In this document: positions 20,613 through 31,041 of the stretch, piece by piece
Layout: the number at the start of each line of letters is the position of its first letter
Position numbering within the stretch: position 1 is the first letter of the stretch
NCBI GenBank assembly: GCA_002685535.1
Contig: NYXK01000054.1
Coordinates: 1-34,232 of the forward strand
Direction of reading: 5' to 3'
Source of the DNA: Deltaproteobacteria bacterium
GTDB taxonomy: Bacteria > SAR324 > NAC60-12
DNA: 34,232 nucleotides
Program-made: the position numbers and the translations under genes
Notes under the pieces: generated by a model
What the model saw: only the letters and a program-made list of their open reading frames with translations
Told to the model about the DNA's origin: nothing
Database searches by the model: none

Positions 20613-23378
20613 TCACACCGGAATAGGCGTGGTGAGAGTAAACGTCACAGCACTTCCACTCAACGTCGTCCATTTAGTCAGGGGGTCGGCTCCAAGCTGC
20701 TCATTCAGAACTCCACTTGCATTTGTCGTTGCTGGACCAGGGAACTGCACTGGTATCGGCTTTGAGCACGTGTTACCTGTGGCACCAACTGTAACTCCAT
20801 TAATGTGCGTATTATCTCCCGAGTAGATATATGTGAGCTTTGGAGCGCATTGGCTAAGGTGGAAGTCAGCGATTGCAGGTGTGATTATTGGATGGCACTT
20901 ACTCAACAGCCATGCGATCGAGGAAGGCTTGACCTATGTCGTCGTGTTTTTTGGTGATGATCGGCCAGGTTGTTCTACAATTATACGTATCAGCAAAAGC
21001 TTTTTGGAAGCATGAAGCCGAAGAAGTCTTCGAATCTGGGCGCATGTGGAAAAAGATGCGAAACTCACAGCCTCATCATTTCTTGCAGAACAACCTCGAC
21101 AAAGATTTGATACAGGGACAGCTGCCCTGTGACAGGTCCGACCGTGAAGCTTCCGGTATCGCCTTGCCTGAGATTGGCCTGATGAAACATCATCCTGTGA
21201 AAAGTGGTTAGCTACTGGTTGTCGCCGTCATATTTCCCTGTTCAGTAAGTTCGTGGAGGGGAGTCTAGGAACGTACGGGTCATGGCGCAGGCCCAGCAAG
21301 TGGTGTACATAAGTAGAACGAGAGTAGTCGAGCAATGAGTTGAAGTCTCCCGAGCCTCCGGAGGTATTAATCCACTCCGCAAGTGTGCAAGCTGCCGAAT
21401 AGCAATTATAGTAGATGGGGGTAGCTGTTTTAATCGAATAATTAGTATTGGCCTTGAAAGTTGAACCAATGATTAAACAGATGATGCTACTGTGATATAT
21501 CGGGGCGGGATGAGAGAAGAACTTACACCACCGCGGAATAATTGTCAAACCGTCCCATCCATTAGCAGCAACAGTGGTGATCAACGGCCAATACTCGTTC
21601 TCCTAGAAGCCAAATTGTTAGAATCACCTTCAGTCTTTTAGGACATCATAGGCGAAAAATACAAGTATGACTTACCGTGTTCAATAATGGGGGTCGTGTA
21701 TTATCACCAACAACCCTCGTAATTCCATTGGCCATCCATTCTCGGATCACATCTCCGTTATGGAGTCCCGTGATCGCTGGCGGAACAAGTCCTTGCGGAC
21801 TGAACTTGCCAGCAGAAATTCCCACCTGAGCCAGCCAGACCTGATTGAATCGAATCTCCTGTCTAGCATCTGAGTCTGTGGCATTATTCAATGCTTCGTG
21901 AGTAAATGTGTGAGATAAATGGAAGAACTTATCACGATTTGTCGCGACCTGGAACCAATTTCCAATAGGATCGAGCTTGGTGCAAGCAAGACTCCAGCCA
22001 TAGGTCAACGGTGTACTAGGCCAGAGATTAATGCCTGTGCCAATTGGCTTCACAAACTCCAATGGTGTGCTTGGAGGATAGTCGAGGAGATTGATGGAAC
22101 TATCTGGGATACAGATCCCTGCTGTGTCTGCAGCGACTGCTGCTTCAATATTACCGTTGCCGTTGTGAGCAAGCTCGATTGCGAAGGAAGAACCAGCTGG
22201 CAGACGAGTATTAAGATTTTCTTGCCAAGTAACATGAGCATTGAGATCGCTGGTCCGGATACGAAAGATTGAAGTGGACTGGTATATCTCAGTGGTCAGG
22301 TGGACATCGTCAACTTGAGCTCCGAAAAGGATGCGGCGCTGACCAAGGACTGGATGCATCATCAGTGTTTGCAGGTGCTGGTTCTTTTAGGTAGGTTCTC
22401 ACAGAGTCCTCGAGTGATCCAGTGTATGTGGGCATGTTGGAGAAAGTTCGAAGTAACAGACCCTAATACAATGGTAAGTCAGTCGTCGCATATCAAGAAC
22501 GTTTTAGGAAAATGGTAAGACGTGTTTCTGGAAAAGATCCATTCCCAAAACGGTGAACAAACATAAAAATGCGTTCCCAGTACTTACAGTCAGTTCCCCA
22601 GCTAGTGAACCATACCATCTGTTGCCTGTTACCAAAGTTATTGATAACAGCTGCTGTAGTTGGGCTGTCGAATGATCCTCCGGCAGCGAACTGAGCGATT
22701 TGCTTGGCGAGAGTAGAATTGGTGATGGTCGCAGGATAATGCCATTGGCTTTTAGTGGTCATGCCAGCTCCTCTACGACGTTTTAGCTTGGAACTACTTA
22801 ATACATGTGTGTCCTGGCACCTACACCTTGAGATTTGCAGTGGGAAAGTCACTGGTATCGGTGAAGCTCACCAGCTGTTCAACACCAGAGTCACAACAGC
22901 CTTGCTCATCGATGGTGGTTGTCACACCTGCATCCGAACGTTAATAAGACTATAGTAAGATTTTATGAAAGCAAAATGTACCGAAGTCTGAGCCTGGATA
23001 GACATCCAATCTGGCGATTCGGACGCCGAAGGAGACCTGGTAGTTGTATATGGTTTGCCACTGTGCCGCGGTGATACCACTTGCCCAGCCAGTAGAATAC
23101 TCATAGGACACCTCGCTTAGAATAACGATACCGCCATAATTACCAACTGTTGAGGAGCTGAGCGTGGGCAGTGTGATGCCATTTTGCGGAACAAGAACAA
23201 GCTGGTAGGGAATGCCATATGCCTTCAGTCCAGAGGTCCCAGAAGTTGCTTCAGCAGAGTTTCTAGCAAAGACAAGGATGGTGGATGACACTGTCTTGGC
23301 GGAAGCCAGGGCGAACACGGTAGCCAGTAATGTGCATGCTATCAAAACGGGCCTGAAAGTCCAAGATGTAAGTTGCAT
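20613..23378 (-). CDS. agd3: Agd3-like secreted polysaccharide deacetylase (CE18), GAG cluster
   Basis: Ten exons: 23378-22982, 22927-22825, 22772-22588, 22462-22403, 22349-21676, 21602-21527, 21424-21277, 21194-21069, 20974-20903, 20853-20613, giving 693 aa. All nine introns (49-125 nt) join in phase. A signal peptide is at residues 1-27 (ALASA cut). The N-terminal part (TILVFARNS, LKAYGIPYQLVLVP, GNYGGIVILSEVSYEYS) matches the Agd3 family. The catalytic domain has the metal and base motifs of NodB-like deacetylases: QVDDVHL (D262/D263) and SHTFTH (H395, H399). The Ser-rich region and anchor of some homologues are not evident. Agd3 of Aspergillus fumigatus removes acetyl groups from GalNAc in galactosaminogalactan, making the polymer cationic and adhesive. 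It is divergent from the epimerase gene. Confidence 0.9.
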
Positions 23379-25644
23379 TTTGACTTTCGGAGAAAGTGCT
23401 TGCTCGAGCAGTAAACGAACGTGTACGATAATACCCGGAAGAGAAGTAAGTGTGATGGAGATCAACGCATCATCGGACAAGTCTACAAATAGAAGGCACT
23501 TTATACATACTCATCTACCACAGGCGAACTTAGCCTGACATGATGGAGAACAGTAGTTGGTACCCTAGCTGAAGTACGACGTTTTCCAGTGTAGGATAAC
23601 TCAGTACACGGCACGAATGACCTCCCAAAAGAAAACTTAATATCGCCAAGCAAATAGTTCTCCCGAAAGGATGCAATCGAATTGAACAGCGGTACTTGTC
23701 AGCCTTACTGATCTTATCTTTCAATATTGGTCAGCCATGCTTGCAGAAGGAGACCGAGGATGCAGACGGCGTCTGATATTCCACCAAGCCAAGCATGTCA
23801 GCCACTATCATGGGCCTCAAATGCTGCAAATGCGTACCAGGATGCTACACAGACCTGAAGAGGACTCATGACCGTCCCCGGTCTGGAGTTGAGACCATTC
23901 ACGATCAATAAGCAACCGAAAAAATCGCGATAGTATTCTTGGCTGTATGCAGCTCGGAGTGGTGAAGCGCATGGGGGGCTGATTAATTTTTGAACACCCC
24001 TGCACATCATGTCAGATTGCTTCGCTGTCACATCGGTCCCGAAGTACCTTGCATTTTGGCGCCTCCTCTCCGCATCCCACAGAGGCTTTTGTCCGCAGGA
24101 GGGGGCTTGTCAGATCCCAACACTTTGTAGGCCGATTACGCGGAGAAGCATCTCTTGCAGCCGTAAATAATCACTCACAGTATTGAGCTTCGAAAGAAAT
24201 AGCCAGCATTTTTATGTACATAAAAATTTAGTTAGGCCCAAGCGCCCGTGCTCTTGAATTAGAGTCTTGTCTGGACTGATTTACCTGATTTCTAAGAAAT
24301 TTTTTCGCCCTCGAATGCAATTTCCCAAAAGAACAACATTAGTCTCAGATTTAAGTTCTCTCAACGCGTTGTCAAACTAAGTTTAGACATGAATGAATAT
24401 AACATGAGTTACTTTGTAATTGCTCTAACCTTCAAAACTTTGATATCACGGTCGGTGCATATCCTGCTTCGTGTTGTGCATGACCTTTCTGTAGCTTTCA
24501 CGGTCATTCTTATCCCGTCCCAACCATTGCCCATGTGATTAAAATGGAGCACGTCTATCAGTGGCGACCAAGGACGCCACTAGATGATACATTTCAACCG
24601 CATCTGCTGTCGTTTCTCGTCAGGAATACCAAAACCTTAAAGGGTGCTATGCCCGAACAGCAGGGATGCTTTCTTTAAGCCGCTACTGCAGCTAGTCTGC
24701 CAGGAATCTCATACTGCTCTCGGTAGCCGATGGTGTGTCTAAGCCTTCGAGACAAACTGAAGGAACCTCTGTATGGACTGCCTTTCTTTGACGTCTCATG
24801 CTGTGCAACATCACTGAGTATCCGAAAGCAGGCATGCCAGACGAATGATGGATTCGAAATTTTATGTCCAACCAATGGATCTTCAAAGTTCAAAGTCGTG
24901 GCTATGATGTGCGGTTCCGCCACCGGACTCTACTTGGCCCGAAGTACTTGACGTGACTTCCGACAGGATACTCTCAACAGTGTCGATACTAAGACTTAAT
25001 TGCACTTTCCAAGGCCAAGTCAAAGCTCATATCGACGCCTTGAAAGTTTTATCCAATGAACGTCTGCAGCTTTCAATAAAGAAGTAGCCCCAGAACTGGG
25101 CCTTGGTATGGCTATTCAGCTCTAGGACTTTTCTTATGCAGGCAAGGCTATGCAAATGACCGTAGCTGGGACGCACATCAATCAGGGAGTTGGCATTGGG
25201 ACGACGCCCTTTTTAATGGAGTGATGCAACTTAGTTTGGAAGCCAAGAGCTGAAAAGTCAAGATCTAGAATTTGGTGCCATGTGGAAGGTGTCTCTTTAC
25301 GGAACAGTCTACTGCATCTGAAGTTTGTCAACGATATTCAACAATTTTAGAGAGGAGTCTTACTTCCACATTCTATCAACTCAATTAATCGTCTTGCAGA
25401 GACTGTACCACATAGAACACCAGCAGCTGGCTATGAACTTGATTCGCCTTCAACGCGGATACTCAATAGTCGAATGCATGGAGGCTCGGTAGACAACCCT
25501 GTTGATGACATATTTTGCCTCCAGTTAGCCATTGTAAATATTGTTTGAGTTTCAGCACGTGCAAGACGGAAATGATATTACCTCGAGCTTCGAGGTTCCA
25601 ATGTATGCATTTCAAGGATTCTTCCCCACATATGCTTGTCGATC
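23379..25644. promoter_or_regulatory. Divergent agd3/uge3 intergenic region (2.27 kb)
   Basis: Long gap between divergent agd3 and uge3 start codons. No gene is supported. The best open frame (24675-24923, minus, ending in an IPGRLAAVAA-like tail) has no ATG and no splice partner. An ACGCGT box (24364-24369) and a GCACGTGC site (25555-25562) are present. The latter lies about 85 bases upstream of the uge3 start. Several short upstream ATGs occur from 25,474 onward. Confidence 0.45.
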
Positions 25645-26928
25645 ATGAACCCCACCATGTATTCTCCAGCACCGAGCTCATCGGGATCCTCGACACATCA
25701 CTCCATTCCTTCCACTCCAGGGACCGACCTAGGCACCTTTTTCGACGATGGACAATATCAACCGAATTCTGATGAATACATCCTTGTGACTGGTGGGTTG
25801 GGGTTTATCGGAAGTCATACATCACTCGAACTTCTCAAAAGCAGTTATAATATCATTATCGTTGACGATTTCAGCAACAGCTTTGACGATGTGTTGAGCA
25901 AAATCCGTACGCTAGCAAACCGCCATTTCGACGAGCATGATGGTAACTGTCCAAAGCTTGAGTTCCACAATGCAAATTACCAGGATGAGCTTTTCATGAG
26001 GACTTTGTTCGAGGCGCACAGAGCACCGAGGTTTCGGGGCCAGGAGAAGAAATCTGACATCACTGGAGTGATTCATTTTGCAGCTTTCAAGGCCGTGAAA
26101 GAGAGCATCAGAGAGCCACTGAAATACTATCAGAACAACGTTGGTGGCTTGATTAAACTCTTGACACTGTTGGACGAGTACGACATCAAGTCTTTCATCT
26201 TCTCCTCTTCAGCTGTGGTATACGGAAGCCTTGCTGAAAAGGATGAGCACCTCATAGAGGAGCATGTTGTCCATCAGGACGAGGTATTTCAAGATATGGA
26301 CGGGAAAATACGACATTCAAAGCCTGGTTGTAAAGGAATAACGAATCCATATGGACGTACGAAATTCTTTGGTGAAGCTATTCTTGCCGATCTGGCGAAG
26401 TCGGATCCTTCTTGGAACATTGTTGGCCTACGATACTTCAACCCAATTGGATGTGATCGTTCAGGTCTAATCGGAGAGGATCCCAGAGGTACCCCTTCCA
26501 ATTTGTTACCGGTCATTGTGAAAGTGATCACGGGTCAATACGATGAGCTAGCAATTTATGGAGGAGATTGGAATACCCCAGATGGAACAGCAATTCGCGA
26601 CTTCATCCACGTCACGGATCTCGCAAGAGGTCATCTAGCTGCTCTGGCAGCTGCTGGAGATGGTCGTATTCCTGGAGGCTACCGTACATATAATCTTGGT
26701 GCAGGTGCCGGGTACTCTGTACTGAATGTGGTTGCTGCGATGGAGGCTGTCATACAACGTGATATTCCGAGAAGGATAGTTGCCAAGAGAGAAGGTGATG
26801 TCCAGTCATCTATAGCTTCAGCTATCCGGGCGAAATGCGAGCTAGGGTGGGAGACAAAGGAGTCGCTCGAGCAGGCATGTCGTGACGTGTGGAATTCTCT
26901 CGTGGTCAATGGAGTACATGCCATCTGA
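25645..26928 (+). CDS. uge3: Uge3-like UDP-glucose/UDP-GlcNAc 4-epimerase, GAG cluster
   Basis: A single exon of 427 aa from ATG 25645; ATG 25657 (CCCACCATGT) has a better context and would remove four residues. After about 43 Ser/Pro-rich residues comes the NAD-binding TGGLGFIG (49-56), DDFSN, the SSSAVVYG strand (187-194), the catalytic NPYGRTK (Y236, K240), GLRYFNPIG and YNLGAGAGYSV. It is an extended SDR of the GalE family. The residue matching the substrate gate (Tyr299 in E. coli GalE, Cys307 in human GALE) falls on Ser389 by alignment to the REGDV motif. This small side chain is expected to admit N-acetylated sugars. Uge3 makes UDP-GalNAc and UDP-Gal for galactosaminogalactan. Its neighbours agd3 and sph3 support this over a housekeeping Leloir role. 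Confidence 0.92.
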   Translation: MNPTMYSPAPSSSGSSTHHSIPSTPGTDLGTFFDDGQYQPNSDEYILVTGGLGFIGSHTSLELLKSSYNIIIVDDFSNSFDDVLSKIRTLANRHFDEHDGNCPKLEFHNANYQDELFMRTLFEAHRAPRFRGQEKKSDITGVIHFAAFKAVKESIREPLKYYQNNVGGLIKLLTLLDEYDIKSFIFSSSAVVYGSLAEKDEHLIEEHVVHQDEVFQDMDGKIRHSKPGCKGITNPYGRTKFFGEAILADLAKSDPSWNIVGLRYFNPIGCDRSGLIGEDPRGTPSNLLPVIVKVITGQYDELAIYGGDWNTPDGTAIRDFIHVTDLARGHLAALAAAGDGRIPGGYRTYNLGAGAGYSVLNVVAAMEAVIQRDIPRRIVAKREGDVQSSIASAIRAKCELGWETKESLEQACRDVWNSLVVNGVHAI

Positions 26929-27576
26929 ATAGTGTGCTGGGAAAGTCGTCTAATGCGGATGTCTGGGAAGTGCCATATGTAATTGAATACATTTGAGTCC
27001 AGTACTACTGAGGGTATGGCAAGATTTAATCTAGGGCTACAGGCGTGTTCCGATCACAATAACTGTATTCTCATCTTAGATGATAAAACAGTTCAATGTT
27101 AATACATTGTTTACCGTTGAGCGAGATACTAAGTTTCAACAATTATAAGCTGCGTCTTCTGAACTGTATTTAACTTGTGGTAAGTGCTTTCACTGGCTCA
27201 CGGCATTATTATAGACCCTCAATCAAGATTGTTTGTTGTCAATCTGGGCTTAGGACTTTCTTCGAACACGATCAATCTGGACATTGAGCAATAATATGGC
27301 ATCTGCCAATAAAATCGAACTAGCGAACCTTCACCCAGCGTTTCGTGAAACAACTTATGAAATGAAGGCTTCTAACTTGTGAAAGGCCTACACTTTATAT
27401 ACAAGCCCTTTCTAAGTTACAACGAATTGCTGATACATTCAACAAGTCTACACATTGAGTTGAGTGTATGATACTAATCACTATAGAAAAGTTTAAGACA
27501 ACGAGGAATTTGAAGGATTTTACCTGACGGCTCTGTATTTACCAGTGACCAACCAAAAAATTGTTGTCGAATGTAA
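26929..27576. other. Intergenic, 3' side of uge3
   Basis: AT-rich with no readable coding content; presumably the uge3 3' UTR and spacer. Confidence 0.35.
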
Positions 27577-28063
27577 TCACAGTAAATCTTTCTTGATACG
27601 CCCGTCGAGATGTGCAGGAACTTGCCAGTCACCATGTTGCCACACAATAATAGCCAAGCGAGCTGGACACCCTCTCAAGGGCCTGCATACAGGATCCTTA
27701 TCCCAAGTTCCGTCTTTTCCCCTTTCGTATTGGTAGGCCGTACGTGCCGTGCCGAGATCTTGGGAACAGGGTCGCATGCAGAATGCCCTAGAACGAGACG
27801 ACCACAACAAGTCATCGCCAAAAGAAGCTCAAGGTGATAATGCAAATGCATCTCGCTTACACAAAGTGTCTCAGCCTGAATGGCCTGGGATGAAATTCGC
27901 CACGATTAAGACCTAGCAGGACATTGACAGAAATATCAACTTTTGGTGAGGTTGAATCGTGGCATGGCATGACGACTGGACAAACGTATTCTTGGCAGCA
28001 TATAATAATAGAAATACACCCAATTGCAATGCTCAGCTCGGCCACGGTCAGCAGAAAAAGCAT
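27577..28063 (-). CDS. Candidate small cysteine-rich protein, two exons (low confidence)
   Basis: Not recognised. A spliced frame of 137 aa is possible: exon 28063-27861, intron 27788-27860 (73 nt, GTAAGC donor, TTCTAG acceptor), exon 27787-27577. The N-terminus is hydrophobic (MLFLLTVAELSIAIG) and could be a signal peptide or anchor. Nine Cys follow, including CC, CMRPC and CRPLRGC. The second exon looks protein-like (WQHGDWQVPAHLDGRI). For: a good donor and acceptor, frame kept, and a hydrophobic start. Against: no known family, and the region between could contain another intron. It sits between uge3 and sph3, where an Ega3 gene might be expected, but it is far too short and shows no GH114 feature. 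It could be an effector-like gene or a chance frame. Confidence 0.28.
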
Positions 28064-29084
28064 GGGTCTTTCATACAGAATTTGATGCACGCCGAATATA
28101 GGGAACGTCGCGGGATGACTTGGGGTGGAAAGTCGGATAGCCAGGCCGAACTTGCTCGTTTTCGCTCCACCGATCGTGACGCCCAGCCGTTTAAACCTGT
28201 TATCATATCTTCAAGCGCTGACACACGCGGGAGAGAATCCACATCGAGGTTGACATCCTGATCTGTGGGTCCAAGCTTCAGCATCAAGCTTCTGAATGGT
28301 GGGAACCCCTTGTCCCTGAAAATGCTACCAACAGCAATCACAGAATAACCAATGCACCAGCACCACACCGGAGAAATTTATGGGGGCGGGGACGGGGAAG
28401 ACTACCATCGTCCGAAGGCTTTTTTGGGCTGATAATCACACCATGGAGGCAGGCATCTACTTCCGGAGGCGCTTTGGGCGAAGCGGTACGTATTCTTTTG
28501 CTTGGCATGCGCCCAGATATTGACGACCGCATGTTGACTTCCTCGTAACACGGGAATCTCTTCGCATGCCGACACTCTGTACAGCTGGTCGTGCATGAAT
28601 CAATCGAGGACTCGCTCTCGCCCCTTGGCTGGTGGCGAACAACGTGGAAATGTCATTCAGATCGGTCCGCATGCAAGGTTGGAGATGGAAACAGTGGCAG
28701 GGAGTGCAGATATTGGCAAGCTTGTTCCAGGCTTGGGCCAAATGTAGTCCCCTCCCTGATTTTATCGACTAAAGCTGTCGAGGATACAATTGCGGCTTTT
28801 ACTGGTCTCCAAGACTTATGAGTTATAGACCCAATCACAAGATGAAGTTCTATAAGTCTGATATCTTCACTGGACACATAGTCGTAAAGAACAGGGTTCC
28901 AAGAACAAAAACAGTAATGTCCTCGAAATCCGCTAGACAATTAAATCGGGGAGGGGACCATGTTTGCATTACAAAGGAGTGAATTGTTGGCTACCCCCGC
29001 GCTAAAAGCTGACGAACCCTGATTTCCCCATGCCAAAACTTTGCCCCTGTCGATCATCCTCGTCTCTTGCCTGCATCTGCTAGG
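28064..29084. other. Intergenic between candidate small ORF and sph3
   Basis: No gene is supported on either strand. A G-rich run (three runs of four to five G) occurs near 28,382-28,397. The remaining open frames lack start context, splice partners and recognisable content. Confidence 0.35.
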
Positions 29085-30104
29085 TCAAGCTGGAACTGAC
29101 TTCACAAAATCATCCCACCCAGAACCAAAGTTCTCATAGAAGTCTTCGGTGTTATCCGTCACAAACAGAAACTCGGCGAATTCGCTTATCTCACCCAAGA
29201 ACCTTTTCATGCTCTGTTTGATAGAAGCTGGGATGGAATTTATCATGTAGCTGTATTGTGAGCGGTCGCCGGGAAGAGCGATGAGGCTACCTACCAGACT
29301 AGTATAGACTGGGTAGGACTGCTCGAAGACAACGGTGATGTCGGTGTTGGTATCGTTATAGCGTGCGTCCGGCACGACACCAGGGTTGTGAACGATCTGC
29401 GGATTGTCAGCCGGAAGTTCCGAATCTGGATCTTGGTCGGGGTAAATTCCGCGAAATAAATTTGTTCCGACTCACAATCTTATCACCCTGTAGGGTCTTG
29501 GCATCCTTCACAGCCTTATTCGCAATGCGCATGTAATCCACTGCTGCTTGTGCATATTGATAAGGCGCTTCGTCGAAAAAAATGCCGTGCATGGCCAGGC
29601 CGCTGGAATTTGTGGCCCAGTTGGCATAAGTCGATACTTCGGCGAGGACAGTGGCGATATCTCTGTTCGCGTAGTTGGTTCGAACGTAACCAATGGTCTG
29701 CACGTTCTGATACGAATTGAGCTTCGTCAAAGCGGTACTGTATTGGTCATTCGGAAAAGGTGTTGAGCCAGGACCACTGCTTGGGTTCACAATCACGATA
29801 AACTTTAATTGGGGACGACTTTCGATCCTAGGCAAGAACATATGTTACTGCCTCAAACTTTCAAGTAGCCAGGCTTCAGCTTGCGGTACAGAACTTACGC
29901 GTTGTACAACGGCATCCATGTAGAATCAGTCTCTGGATAGATGTAGAGAGGTAGTAGGACAGTGGAACTCTGATTCTGTTTCTTTTTTGGGGGGAGTGTG
30001 ACAGCCAACGGAACAATAATGGCGATTATCATGGCAAGTACTACGGCAGCGACGAGAGCAACACACCAGGTCCTCTTGCGAGGAGAAGTTGGAATGAGAG
30101 CCAT
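29085..30104 (-). CDS. sph3: Sph3-like spherulin-4 family glycoside hydrolase (GH135), membrane-anchored
   Basis: Three exons: 30104-29899, 29827-29476, 29396-29085, giving 289 aa with all junctions in frame. A short basic cytoplasmic tail (SPRKRT) is followed by one transmembrane span at about residues 13-36, then an outside catalytic domain, so it is a type II membrane protein. Spherulin-4 motifs are LYIYPETDSTW, FIVIVNPSSGPG, IGYVRTNYANRD, MHGIFFDEAP and VVFEQSYPVY. The three acidic residues expected in the GH135 active site are present: D154, E155 and E211. In Aspergillus fumigatus Sph3 cleaves GalNAc-containing galactosaminogalactan and is required for making the polymer, acting at the membrane during export or quality control. 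It is divergent from the large gtb3-like gene, with a 937-nt shared upstream region. Confidence 0.92.
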
Positions 30105-31041
30105 CTTCAAGAAAGAAAGGCGAGCAGAATGAGTCTCTGTGCTGAATCGAAACTCGCAAAATGCAGAGAGAAGTGAAATCCAAATTTTATTGTAGCAAAG
30201 ATAGAAACCGACAGGTTGGATGTCTAAGATCTTCCCGAACTTGGCCAGAGAGCGACTGCTGGAACCCCCTTTCAAAGCCCTGGGCGGCACCCAAATGTCT
30301 GTCTGTATCTGGGAACTGGCCGAACGACTTGGTGATGACTTCAGATCGATGTCCCACTTTGGCAGGCATGCTACCCTGGTCATGCATGCAGCCAATATCG
30401 AGGATATCCTAGACTTGCAGGAGTCCCTCGTTCTGCTTACAGCTTGAAAAGAGACCGGGGTCCTAGTAGGAGAAACCGTGGCCTGTGGCTGTGGAGACGT
30501 ACTATTGGAGACTTAACGATACACCACTTGGCAATATTGTCAAGTTTCTCAAAGTGCTTGATCTGGGTTTCTTCACCGAATCGCTGGCTGACCCTCCGGC
30601 AGCATGGCGTTACCCAGGAATAGCATATGCGTGGGAAGCTGGGCCAGGACCTTCGGCTCAGGGTCTGGCCAGATCAGAGCCCTCCACCTGCAGGTATACG
30701 TCCTACAGCAAGTATTCTCTGCGTCCCGTTGCGAAGGGACAGGTTGGGAAAGAGGCAAATGTTTGCGTCTACTGAAAAATTCGAGAGACACGTACTGCTG
30801 AAGTCAACATGTGGCTGGCTGATGGCGTTCTGAAGGGGAACTTTCTATGTGAGTACAGCTGGGACGAAAAAGGCTCATCCGACCGTGATTTTGCAAATAC
30901 AGCTGACGCTGCGTAATTCCGGAAGTAACAAGTCCATGAATACAGACATGCATTCTCCCATGGGAACACGAGTCTTTCTTTGAGAACCTGCGTAATTCTA
31001 TTTCGATTTTCCGTCACTCGCTCCCAGAGCGCCCGTCAACC
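30105..31041. promoter_or_regulatory. Divergent sph3/gtb3 upstream region
   Basis: A 937-nt region between divergent genes, probably holding both promoters. Several short open frames exist on both strands but none shows protein-like content or splice support. Confidence 0.45.

Noticed and set aside
24675-24923. Minus-strand frame ending in EIPGRLAAVAA in the agd3-uge3 gap
   Set aside because: It has no ATG in frame and no upstream exon that joins in phase; it could be a gene relic, but nothing recognisable supports this.
25515-25772. Plus-strand frame overlapping the uge3 start
   Set aside because: It overlaps the epimerase in another frame and has no protein-like features; kept only as a possible regulatory uORF.
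28382-28397. G-rich run that might form a G-quadruplex
   Set aside because: Only three runs of at least four G are present, one short of the usual intramolecular quadruplex pattern.
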